DNA from: an uncultured Lachnospiraceae bacterium
GTDB lineage: Bacteria; Bacillota; Clostridia; Lachnospirales; Lachnospiraceae
Assembly: GCA_948470335.1 (NCBI GenBank)
Contig: CAOKOL010000009.1
Location: forward strand, 40,775 to 104,774
Direction: 5' to 3'
Length of the DNA stretch: 64,000 nt
Both the position numbers and the translations under genes were made by a program. This document shows, piece after piece, positions 16,142 to 23,133 of the stretch. The notes under the pieces were generated by a model that was not told the DNA's origin, made no database searches, and saw only the letters and a program-made list of their open reading frames with translations. Position 1 is the stretch's first letter. Each line of letters starts with the position of its first letter.

Positions 16142-16816
16142 TCACAGTGTCAGGTCCCGCAGGCGTTTTTTGTCAAGAATCTTTACCCCTTTGCGGGAAA
16201 CCTCCACGATCCCCTCGCTTGAAAAATATTTCAGCATTCTCGACACCACCTCACGGGCGGACCCCATGTACCGGGCGATCTGCCCGTGCGTCAGTACAAT
16301 CGTATCGGAACCGGTTCTGGCCGATTCGTCCGTCAGGAAAATAGCCAGCCGCCTGTCCATACTCATAAAAAGGATCTGCTGCATGACCCACATCACATCG
16401 GAAAAACGGCCGACGGCAGTCTCCAGCGCAAATATTTTAATACATGGATTGCGCTCCGAAACCGCCGCGAAGGCCGGCCCGCCGATCACATAGCATTCAC
16501 TGTCTTCCTCCGCGTCAATCAGCACATCAAAGGTAATGGCTTTCAGCACACAGGAGGCGGACAGCATACACATATCCCCTTTGTACAGGCGGTACAGCGT
16601 GACGTCCTTCCCCTCCTCTGACAGCATATAGGTTCTGAGACACCCGGAACGCACAAATATCACGCCGGAACACTCATTGCCGTCATGGACATTTTTTCCT
16701 TTGGGATAGGTGACGGCATAGGAGTTTCGGCAGAGATGCGCTCTGTCCCCTTCCGATATTTCCTCCCAGAACGGGAAAATTTCTTCGTAAACCGGCTCAA
16801 ATTCTGACTGCGGCAT
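16142..16816 (-). CDS. Crp/Fnr-family transcriptional regulator
   Basis: 224 residues from the ATG at 16816, with GGGGGAG 5 bases upstream; the ATG at 16864 has no such site. The N-terminal cyclic-nucleotide-binding-like domain contains SGVIFVRSGCLRTYMLSEEG. The C-terminal HTH contains LTHGQIARYMGSAREVVSRM followed by LKYFSSEGIVEVSRKGVKIL. The Cys residues are not in the FNR Fe-S spacing I would expect, so the ligand is open. It is convergent with the ferredoxin and membrane Fe-S protein genes; in Clostridia such regulators often control redox or nitrosative-stress genes. Confidence 0.88.
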   Translation of the reverse strand: MPQSEFEPVYEEIFPFWEEISEGDRAHLCRNSYAVTYPKGKNVHDGNECSGVIFVRSGCLRTYMLSEEGKDVTLYRLYKGDMCMLSASCVLKAITFDVLIDAEEDSECYVIGGPAFAAVSERNPCIKIFALETAVGRFSDVMWVMQQILFMSMDRRLAIFLTDESARTGSDTIVLTHGQIARYMGSAREVVSRMLKYFSSEGIVEVSRKGVKILDKKRLRDLTL

Positions 16817-16930
16817 ATGGCTCCCCCTGTCCGTTCCCTCATTCTGACCACTATTGAAATACATCAGATATATCCTCTGAATCGGCTATGGAAAATTTCA
16901 GGAGTTTTCCACAACTGTTTCCGTACACAG

Positions 16931-16969
16931 AAAAACAGCCGGCGGCATCAGTAATGAAACCGCCAACTG
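16931..16969 (-). terminator. terminator of the second two-component operon
   Basis: On the minus strand CAGTTGGCGG pairs over ten positions (two G-U) with CCGCCGGCTG and is followed by TTTTT. It lies about 120 bases beyond the kinase stop codon. The rest of the 16817-17087 gap shows nothing I can name. Confidence 0.7.
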
Positions 16970-17087
16970 CTTTTCAGTTTAACACATTTTCATATATTTG
17001 ACAAAGGGTGATTTCGTTTCTTACCGCGCTTTTATCTCGTTTCTTATCCGAGTCATGCCCTCATCCATATTTTCCGGTTTCGCCGGT

Positions 17088-18932
17088 TCATTCTTTTCTA
17101 ATCACTGCCCGGACGCCGTCGCCGGTATTTTCCAGCGCCAGTCCCATCCCGTGAAGCGTTAAAATCTTTTTCGCCAGAAACAGCCCCATCCCCATATGCC
17201 GGTCCTTTCCGCTTCGGCTGTGATCTTCCGTATAAAACAGATCAAAGGCATGGACCAACTGTTCCTCCTTCATCGGGAATCCGGTATTCTCAATAACGCA
17301 CCGCTCTCCTTCGATCCTGACCAGAATACTGCCGCCAGGGATATTATAATCCACCGCATTGGACAGCAGGTTCCACACCGCCCTGGCCAGGTATTCCCTG
17401 TCGCCTTTCACCAGGAAATCCACCCGGTCCTCATACCGCACCTGGAGATCCTTTTCCCGGATCACAGGCCGAAACCGTTCCATCTGTTCCCGAATCAATT
17501 CAGAAAAAGACACTTCCTCTTTTCCTGGCTCCAGTTTTTCCGAATCCAGTTTTGAGATGCCGATCATCTCCGTCACCAGACCGTCCATTTCTTCTGTCTG
17601 ACCGATTATCTGGGTCAGGTAGTAATCCCTTTTTTCCTCCATATTGTGTTCCATCAGGTTTTCCGCGAAATTCCGTATGATTCCCAGCGGTGTTTTCAGC
17701 TCGTGGGCCATGGCATTGATGAAATCCCGGCGGGTTTCCTCCAGCGCCGCCTGTTTCCGATTGGTTTGATGAAACGCGCGGAGCACCTTTGCCAAACTGG
17801 CCAGGGTGAAAACAAATCCGATCAGATAAATGTATTTCATATAGTCCATGGCGGCATGCCAGGGTCTGGCTTCCATACGGATTTCCGCGTAACCGGAAGG
17901 ATCGTCTGTCATACCGATTTTCAGCCGGTATCTGCCCCGATAAATAAATATGCCCGCCGCCTCCTCAAAAGGCGGTTCCTCGATCCCTGTCTCCCAGGTA
18001 AATTCCTCCTGCTCCGGAAAAGTATGAAGGTAGCCGCTGGCATTCCACCGGCTCCATCTCTCATAAAGACCGCCGGTACGATACCATGACAGCAGATACG
18101 GCAGCGTAACATCCGCATAGGTGATCTGCCCTTCTTCCTCCCGGCCGTTTCCCGGCGCCGGATTTTTCCACTCCCACAGAATCCGGCTGTCCGTCCCCTC
18201 AAATTCTTTCTCCTCGCTCATAAACTGTCCGGTAGCAAAATCCGTTTTCCCGGCCAGTGTCTCAGTGACGTAAGCCTCTCCCGTCAGCGGATTTTCATAC
18301 ATCGGTTCCTCTCTTTGTTCCAATTCCTCCCAGGTCGTTTCCCGCCAGGTAACCTCCTGTACAATAATCCCCAAAAGCTCCTTCCCGTCCGCCGACAGTC
18401 TGAGGTAATACTTATATGGGGAGGGAACCGTAAAGTCTGCCGCGATGACTGTCTGAATATCTTCCGCCCGATAAGCCGCCAGCTTTGCCAGTTCTTCCGA
18501 AGATAAATAATCATTCAGCCCAAAAGACACTTTCGCGTGCCGAAAGTCTCCCGTATCGTCAGATATCTGAGCTCTGCCGCTTATCTCGTTCCGGCTTTGC
18601 GCCAGCAGATTTTTGTTTTCGTCGTAAAACGCCGCCGAAGCGCTCATAAAATCATTGTCAATCATCCAGAGTTTCTGATTGGAAAGCTCCTGATAAAAGG
18701 CGCCGCGCGTCTCCCGGTTCCAGTCTTCCTCCTGCCAGATTCCGTCTCTTACATCGAGTTCCCGGCCGGACGCGTCCTGCAGTACGGAGATCGCGTACTG
18801 TTCCAATTCCTCTCTGAATTCACCTGCAAATTTCTGCGCCATCAGCATCGTAGCCAGAATCATCATAATCAGATACAGCACTACAAACTCAGTCACTACC
18901 GGCTGCCAGAACTTCCTTTTCCTTTTCTTCAT
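17088..18932 (-). CDS. sensor histidine kinase with large extracellular domain
   Basis: 614 residues from the ATG at 18932, which overlaps the regulator stop (ATGA) and follows GGAGGTGGGAG. A membrane segment at about 14-32, an extracellular domain of some 330 residues rich in Trp and Glu, and a second membrane segment near 378-396 precede the kinase core. The H-box is RRDFINAMAHELKTPLGIIR, the N-box AVWNLLSNAVDYN, the G1-like box is degenerate (IENTGFPMKEEQ), and G2 is MGMGLFLAKKIL. No target transporter is next to it, and its stimulus is unknown. Confidence 0.9.
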   Translation of the reverse strand: MKKRKRKFWQPVVTEFVVLYLIMMILATMLMAQKFAGEFREELEQYAISVLQDASGRELDVRDGIWQEEDWNRETRGAFYQELSNQKLWMIDNDFMSASAAFYDENKNLLAQSRNEISGRAQISDDTGDFRHAKVSFGLNDYLSSEELAKLAAYRAEDIQTVIAADFTVPSPYKYYLRLSADGKELLGIIVQEVTWRETTWEELEQREEPMYENPLTGEAYVTETLAGKTDFATGQFMSEEKEFEGTDSRILWEWKNPAPGNGREEEGQITYADVTLPYLLSWYRTGGLYERWSRWNASGYLHTFPEQEEFTWETGIEEPPFEEAAGIFIYRGRYRLKIGMTDDPSGYAEIRMEARPWHAAMDYMKYIYLIGFVFTLASLAKVLRAFHQTNRKQAALEETRRDFINAMAHELKTPLGIIRNFAENLMEHNMEEKRDYYLTQIIGQTEEMDGLVTEMIGISKLDSEKLEPGKEEVSFSELIREQMERFRPVIREKDLQVRYEDRVDFLVKGDREYLARAVWNLLSNAVDYNIPGGSILVRIEGERCVIENTGFPMKEEQLVHAFDLFYTEDHSRSGKDRHMGMGLFLAKKILTLHGMGLALENTGDGVRAVIRKE

Positions 18933-19606
18933 TCTCCCACCTCCATCCGATACCCGGATTTGCGCACGGTTTGAATGGAACATCCGCAGCCGTCGATGGC
19001 CTTGCGCAGCTTTTTGATATGGTTGTCAACCACCCGTTCATTGCCGTCAAAGTCATAGCCCCAGAAGCGGATCAGAAGCTGCTCCCGGCTGTAAACGCGT
19101 CCGGGATTCTCCAGAAAAAACCGAAGCATCTCATATTCCTTCGGCGGCAGAGGAAGAAGCCGGTCACAGTTCCACACCCGGCGGCTTTTCGCATCCAGTT
19201 TCAGACTGCCCGCGGTTAATGTAAAGCCATCCCTGCCGGCCCCATGTACCCTTCCCGTCAGCGCCATGGCCTTCGCGTACAGCACCGGCAGGGAGAAAGG
19301 CTTGGTCACATAGTCGTCCGCCCCCAGGGAATACCCGTTCAGCATATCTTCTTCCAGCACCCGCGCCGTGATAAAAATCACCGGCACGTCGCTGTGGCTA
19401 CGGATTTCCCGGCACACCGCAAAGCCGTCCTTTCCGGGCATCATCACGTCCAGCAGAATCAGGTGGAAGCTTTCCCTGTCCAAAATCTCCAGCGCTTCCG
19501 CCCCGTCCTCCGCCTTTTTCACTTCCCAGCCCTTTCCGGCAAAATAATCGGCTGCCGCCTCCGCCATCAGACGGTCATCCTCCACGATCAGCAGTTTCTG
19601 TTTCAT
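18929..19606 (-). CDS. OmpR-family response regulator
   Basis: 225 residues. Receiver domain: Glu9-Asp10-Asp11, phospho-acceptor Asp53 in LILLDVMMPGKDGF, then FITARVLEED and DDYVTKPFSLPVL. DNA-binding domain: LPPKEYEMLRFFLENPGRVY and VVDNHIKKLRKAIDG. It is the first gene of the operon with the kinase at 17088-18932. Upstream is a 389-base gap (19607-19995) holding the structured repeat at 19735-19871 and the larC1 terminator. Confidence 0.92.
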   Translation of the reverse strand: MKQKLLIVEDDRLMAEAAADYFAGKGWEVKKAEDGAEALEILDRESFHLILLDVMMPGKDGFAVCREIRSHSDVPVIFITARVLEEDMLNGYSLGADDYVTKPFSLPVLYAKAMALTGRVHGAGRDGFTLTAGSLKLDAKSRRVWNCDRLLPLPPKEYEMLRFFLENPGRVYSREQLLIRFWGYDFDGNERVVDNHIKKLRKAIDGCGCSIQTVRKSGYRMEVGE

Positions 19607-19734
19607 TCCCGCGCTCCGTTATCAGTATATTTGATGAGATTATTTTATCAGTTTCATATATCCTTTTTGTGTCTTTTTGAAAATAACTGAACCTGAAAAG
19701 TTTTGCCTCCCTGCCCTTTCCAAGCAATTGAATA

Positions 19735-19871
19735 AGAATCCTGCTTTGCAGGATTCTGCGCCGCAAACGCGTCGCTTTCAAGCGACAATTTCCTCTGCGT
19801 TTGCGTGTGCATCCTCGCGGAGCGTTTTTGTATCATAGGGAAGTACGAAGGACTTTCCGATGATACAAAAA
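19735..19871. repeat. structured intergenic element, copy 1
   Basis: Four stems in order on the plus strand. (1) AGAATCCTGC / GCAGGATTCT with loop TTT, 19735-19757. (2) CGCAAACGC / GCGTTTGCG (19762-19770 with 19797-19805) enclosing GTCGCT-TTCA-AGCGAC. (3) CGC-GGA-GCG, 19816-19824. (4) TTTTTGTATCAT / ATGATACAAAAA (19825-19836 with 19860-19871) with an inner GGGAAGT / ACTTTCC. Copy 2 at 53445-53564 keeps every stem, with stem 1 identical and stems 2-4 changed on both sides. Confidence 0.7.
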
Positions 19872-19888
19872 GGGGGCATTAAGCCCCC
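19867..19888 (-). terminator. intrinsic terminator of the lar operon
   Basis: On the minus strand GGGGGC-TTAAT-GCCCCC is followed at once by TTTTT. The T-run is shared with the terminal stem of the structured repeat. It lies about 110 bases after the larC1 stop. Confidence 0.85.
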
Positions 19889-19995
19889 GTTATCCAAGAT
19901 TAGGCTGGGATTTTAACGCTTCCTGCAATACCTGTGAAAGCAGGAATTTCCTCCCCATCTTCTTCCAGTCCATTAAGGACGCGGCCAAGAAGTTT

Positions 19996-20718
19996 TCAGC
20001 ACTCTCCCACAAACATCCGCAGCGCGTTGAGCACCTCGAATTCCTTTTCGCCAAACCCATACCCTACCGTCTCAATATTCATGGCAGGCAGCCGGTCGCG
20101 ATGGGAGGCCAGCTCGGCGAGGATTGCGGCCCCCGTAGGCGTGGCGCATTCACCTTCAGCCGCTTTCGCGTAAACCGGAATCTTCGTCCCCGCCAGGATT
20201 TCGGCGGTGGCCGGAGCGGGCACGGGGAGAAGGCCGTGGGCACATTTCACAAAGCCGCTGCCCACATTGACCGCCGAAGCATAAACGGCGTCCGGAGCAA
20301 CGCTATGGTAACAGATAGCAGCGCCCACGATATCCACGATGGAATCCACCGCGCCCACCTCATGAAAATGCACATGTTCCGGCACAACGCCATGTACCTT
20401 CCCTTCCGCTTCCGCTACCCTGCCGAAAATCCTGACTGCCGTCCGTTTCACTTCTTCTTCCAGCGCGCTGTCCTCAATGATTTTCCGGATATCGGCAAAA
20501 TGGCGGTGCGCATGTTCTTCCCGGTCGCAGACCACTTTGCATCTGGTTCCCATAATGCCGTTTTTCTTCGTCTTTTCAATCTCCAGATGAAAGCCGGGCA
20601 CCCCCAGTTTCTCCAGCATTGTCTGCAAATACGCCCCGCTGACGCCGCAGTCCAGAAAAGCGCCCAGGGTCATATCCCCGCTGATCCCCGCGAAACAGTC
20701 GAAATATAAAATTTTCAT
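19996..20718 (-). CDS. larC1: LarC N-terminal half (nickel insertion for nickel-pincer cofactor)
   Basis: 240 residues. MKILYFDCFAGISGDMTLGA at the N-terminus, a His-rich segment REEHAHRHFADI, and VPEHVHFHEVGAVDSIVDIV are typical of LarC. So are GSGFVKCAHGLLPVPAPATA and TPTGAAILAEL. The match covers LarC1, the CTP-dependent nickel-inserting N-terminal part; the C-terminal part is encoded separately at 22601-23131. In lactobacilli LarC1 and LarC2 are joined by a programmed frameshift; here that is impossible because the C-half lies upstream. The stop is UGA after ...FVGEC, and the same frame then stays open for 31 codons (to the TAA at 19900-19902) over a potential hairpin. Confidence 0.88.
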   Translation of the reverse strand: MKILYFDCFAGISGDMTLGAFLDCGVSGAYLQTMLEKLGVPGFHLEIEKTKKNGIMGTRCKVVCDREEHAHRHFADIRKIIEDSALEEEVKRTAVRIFGRVAEAEGKVHGVVPEHVHFHEVGAVDSIVDIVGAAICYHSVAPDAVYASAVNVGSGFVKCAHGLLPVPAPATAEILAGTKIPVYAKAAEGECATPTGAAILAELASHRDRLPAMNIETVGYGFGEKEFEVLNALRMFVGEC

Positions 20719-20773
20719 CCTCTGTCATTTCCTCCCTGATATTCCAAAACTGTCTGTTCTAAAACGATACGGG

Positions 20774-21523
20774 CTACAACTGATTGATCTTAGACGCCAT
20801 ACAGGCCGCCCCGAACCCGTTGTCAATATTCACCACGCCGATGCCGCCGGCACAGGAAGTCAGCATTCCCAGCAAAGCGGAAAGCCCGCCGAAATTCGCT
20901 CCATATCCGATACTGGTGGGTACGGCAATCACCGGCTTATCCGTCAGGCCGCCTACCACGGAAGCCAGCGCCCCTTCCATACCGGCTACCACGATAATCA
21001 CCTTCGCCTGGTTGATCACCTCCACATTATCCAGAAGTCTGTGGATGCCGGCCACGCCCACGTCGTACAGCCGCTTTACGGAATTTCCCATAACCATAGC
21101 CGTAACGGCGGCCTCCTCGGCCACCGGAATATCGGAAGTGCCTGCCGTCACCACGGCGATATAGCTGTCTGTCTCCCGGTATTCCTGCCGTTTTACCACG
21201 ACGGCTCTGGCTTCTTTATAATAAACCGCATCCTCTGTCAGCTCCCGGATTGTCTCGTAAACCTGTTCATCCGCCCGGGATGCCAGAATATTGCCCTTCG
21301 TCCGCCGCAGCATGTCCGCCACAATGCCCCTGATCTGTTCCAGGCTTTTTCCCGGACTGTAGATCACCTCAGGAAAACCGTTTCTGAGTTCCCGGTGGTA
21401 ATCCACCTTGGCATAGTCCAGATCTTTATACGGCATTTCCTGCATCTGCTCCAGAGCTGTCTCCACACTCCGGCTGCCGGACTGCACCTCTCTTAACATC
21501 TGTTCCATTTCTTTTTTCGTCAT
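20774..21523 (-). CDS. larB: LarB, nickel-pincer cofactor biosynthesis carboxylase
   Basis: 249 residues. The C-terminal AIR-carboxylase (PurE)-like domain contains YIAVVTAGTSDIPVAEEAAV, then VIIVVAGMEGALASVVGGL, and ends TSCAGGIGVVNIDNGFGAA, the recognisable LarB ending. The N-terminus DYAKVDYHRELRNGFPEVIY is also typical. LarB carboxylates the pyridinium ring of nicotinic acid adenine dinucleotide and hydrolyses it to start the pincer cofactor. It lies 55 bases before larC1 in the same operon. LarE, the sulfur donor, is not in this window. Confidence 0.93.
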   Translation of the reverse strand: MTKKEMEQMLREVQSGSRSVETALEQMQEMPYKDLDYAKVDYHRELRNGFPEVIYSPGKSLEQIRGIVADMLRRTKGNILASRADEQVYETIRELTEDAVYYKEARAVVVKRQEYRETDSYIAVVTAGTSDIPVAEEAAVTAMVMGNSVKRLYDVGVAGIHRLLDNVEVINQAKVIIVVAGMEGALASVVGGLTDKPVIAVPTSIGYGANFGGLSALLGMLTSCAGGIGVVNIDNGFGAACMASKINQL

Positions 21524-21680
21524 TTTTCTTCTCCGCTCTTTATCCGGTCATTCCATGGAATCTGATACGCGCTGCCGATACCCGCTCCATTCCCCTTGCG
21601 TTTCGACGATAGTATATCAGCCAGTCCCGGTCGCTGACGCGCCGGATGCCGTCACGCCATCACTGAAACGCAATCGTTTC

Positions 21681-22097
21681 TCACGGGTGATTTCCAGTCT
21701 CATAACACCACTTCGCGATCTCCCCGATCAGCTCCGACGGCAGGGGCTTGTCATAGGCAAGCTGTATCGTCCCTTTGCTGGTCTTACAGTCTTTCAGCCG
21801 TTCCGCGAATTCAATCACTGCCTCCGTCCCCGCGTACAGGCCGATATGGTTTTTATGAGCGGCAAACTGAATGATATTGTGTCCTTTCCGAAATGTAGGC
21901 ATACTCCAGGAAATCCGTTCCTCTGCTTCCGGCAGAGCCGCCCGGACGGTTTCTCTGATCTTTTTCAGATACCGCTGTGCCGTTTCCGGCTGGGCGGCAA
22001 TGTATTCGTCGATTGTCTCCGGCGCTTTTCCGCAGTAATGGCTCTGGTTCTGGTTTTTAAAACTTCTTCCGCATTTTGGACATGTCCACATACTCAT
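21681..22097 (-). CDS. DUF1801-type protein with N-terminal zinc-ribbon
   Basis: 138 residues. The N-terminus MSMWTCPKCGRSFKNQNQSH followed by YCG gives a CxxC plus H/C zinc-binding pattern. The rest is a DUF1801 (YdhG/Fra-like) domain: ETIDEYIAAQPETAQRYLKK, RISWSMPTFRKGHNIIQFAA, HIGLYAG. This domain family includes a proposed iron chaperone in Bacillus, but the activity is not settled. It follows the DUF1905 gene by 12 bases and probably shares its transcript; any tie to the Lar genes is positional only. Confidence 0.75.
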   Translation of the reverse strand: MSMWTCPKCGRSFKNQNQSHYCGKAPETIDEYIAAQPETAQRYLKKIRETVRAALPEAEERISWSMPTFRKGHNIIQFAAHKNHIGLYAGTEAVIEFAERLKDCKTSKGTIQLAYDKPLPSELIGEIAKWCYETGNHP

Positions 22098-22109
22098 TTT
22101 CTCCCTTCC

Positions 22110-22397
22110 CTACATCCGTTCTTTCACGGTTATTAAAACCGTATCTCCGGGCTGTTTTCCTATTTTAGAACGGATATCTTTCCGTATCCCGATGATATAA
22201 CAGATGCTTCCGTCCCCGTTTTTCACTCCCATATTAACAACACTGCCGTCGTAAGGCTCGCCGTCAAAGGTGACATGGACCTTTACCCGGCCTCTGCCGA
22301 ATTCTTCCCGGATATCATACGGGAAAACCACATAGGCGCCGCCTTTTCTGTCCGCCTCGAAAATCCGGGATTCATATTCGTATATTTTGGGATTCAT
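22110..22397 (-). CDS. DUF1905 domain protein
   Basis: 95 residues, small beta-barrel-type domain: YEYESRIFEADRKGGAYVVF, DIREEFGRGRVKVHVTFDGE, GKQPGDTVLITVKERM. DUF1905 proteins are often paired or fused with YdeI/OmpD-associated or DUF1801 domains, as here. The function is unknown. GAGGTG lies before the ATG. A promoter at 22534-22562 and an intrinsic-terminator hairpin at 22416-22458 both precede it, so its expression may be attenuated. Confidence 0.75.
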   Translation of the reverse strand: MNPKIYEYESRIFEADRKGGAYVVFPYDIREEFGRGRVKVHVTFDGEPYDGSVVNMGVKNGDGSICYIIGIRKDIRSKIGKQPGDTVLITVKERM

Positions 22398-22415
22398 ATT
22401 GCACCTCGTCGTTGT

Positions 22416-22458
22416 AAAAAAGGTGTAAAATTTTCACTGTTGAAAAACCTTACACCTT
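22416..22458 (-). terminator. terminator or attenuator hairpin
   Basis: On the minus strand AAGGTGTAA (22450-22458) pairs with TTACACCTT (22420-22428), with an inner TTTTCA / TGAAAA stem, and is followed by a T-run. It is 143 bases past the larC2 stop but only about 20 bases before the DUF1905 start and downstream of a promoter. It may therefore end the upstream transcript, attenuate the downstream one, or both. Confidence 0.75.
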
Positions 22459-22533
22459 CATTTTTGTACCATATATCCGCTGACATCTGTCCGTCTCTTT
22501 TATGATCGAAATATCGGTTCGTTTTATGCAATC

Positions 22534-22562
22534 AGTATATCAAAAAGAGAAAAAAGTGTAAA
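22534..22562 (-). promoter_or_regulatory. promoter of the DUF1905-DUF1801-larB-larC1 segment
   Basis: Minus-strand TTTACA (22557-22562), 17-base spacer and TATACT (22534-22539), leaving a leader of about 130 bases. Confidence 0.55.
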
Positions 22563-22600
22563 GGCAAATCCTGCGAAATACGCCGCCGGATTGTCCGGGT

Positions 22601-23131
22601 TCAGCCTCCCGCAGACGTTTCCCCCAGTATCTCCAGATTCAATTCCCCGCTGTCCGGATTCAGAATCGCCGCCATCACAAAAGCGTACAGCGTATAATAA
22701 TCGGTGTCCAGGGAAAATTCCTCCGCGATCAGCCGTTTCAGCGCCGCCACGCTGTCATGCTCCGGGCGGATTCCTCCGCCCAGAAAATGCTTCGCCAGCA
22801 CCGCGGTCCGACAGGTTTTCTTACCATGGCAAAGGGTAATCTCTTTCGTGTGAATCTCATTGTGCAAATAGCGGTGCTCCGTCCGGATTTTATGCCATCC
22901 GCCGGTATGCAGCTCCTTTACGATGGTCCGCTCCACCTGCTCCGCCCGTTCTTCCCGGCAGTCGATCCAGATGATATAGGCAGGGCGGTTTTTCTTTGTA
23001 ACCGTGGAAATCACCTGCACATTGGAAGCCCCTGCCTGATAAAAGACGTCCACCACCTGGCCGATACACTCTCCCGGAAGATGGTCGATCTGTACGGCAA
23101 ACAGCGTACCTTCTTTCGAGTAAATTTCCAT
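22601..23131 (-). CDS. larC2: LarC C-terminal-half-like protein
   Basis: 176 residues. Residues 13-60 (VQIDHLPGECIGQVVDVFYQ, then AGASNVQVISTVTKKNRPAY) follow the LarC C-domain pattern: I-D-D-M-x-G-E, G-Y-x-M-x-x-L, A-G-A-x-D-V, then a K-K-x-R-P segment. HKIRTEHRYLHNEIHTKEIT corresponds to the later part. The usual NIDDM is changed to QIDHL. The last 60 residues are helical and not from LarC as I know it. It starts 2 bases after the 593-residue protein gene, so the two are co-translated. The separate larC1 lies about 1.9 kb downstream in the same direction. Confidence 0.7.
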   Translation of the reverse strand: MEIYSKEGTLFAVQIDHLPGECIGQVVDVFYQAGASNVQVISTVTKKNRPAYIIWIDCREERAEQVERTIVKELHTGGWHKIRTEHRYLHNEIHTKEITLCHGKKTCRTAVLAKHFLGGGIRPEHDSVAALKRLIAEEFSLDTDYYTLYAFVMAAILNPDSGELNLEILGETSAGG

Positions 23132-23133
23132 AA

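Noticed and set aside
19735..19871. Structured element as a CRISPR repeat or simple terminator
   Set aside because: There is no repeat-spacer periodicity, and the four-stem plan with covarying arms is more than a terminator needs.
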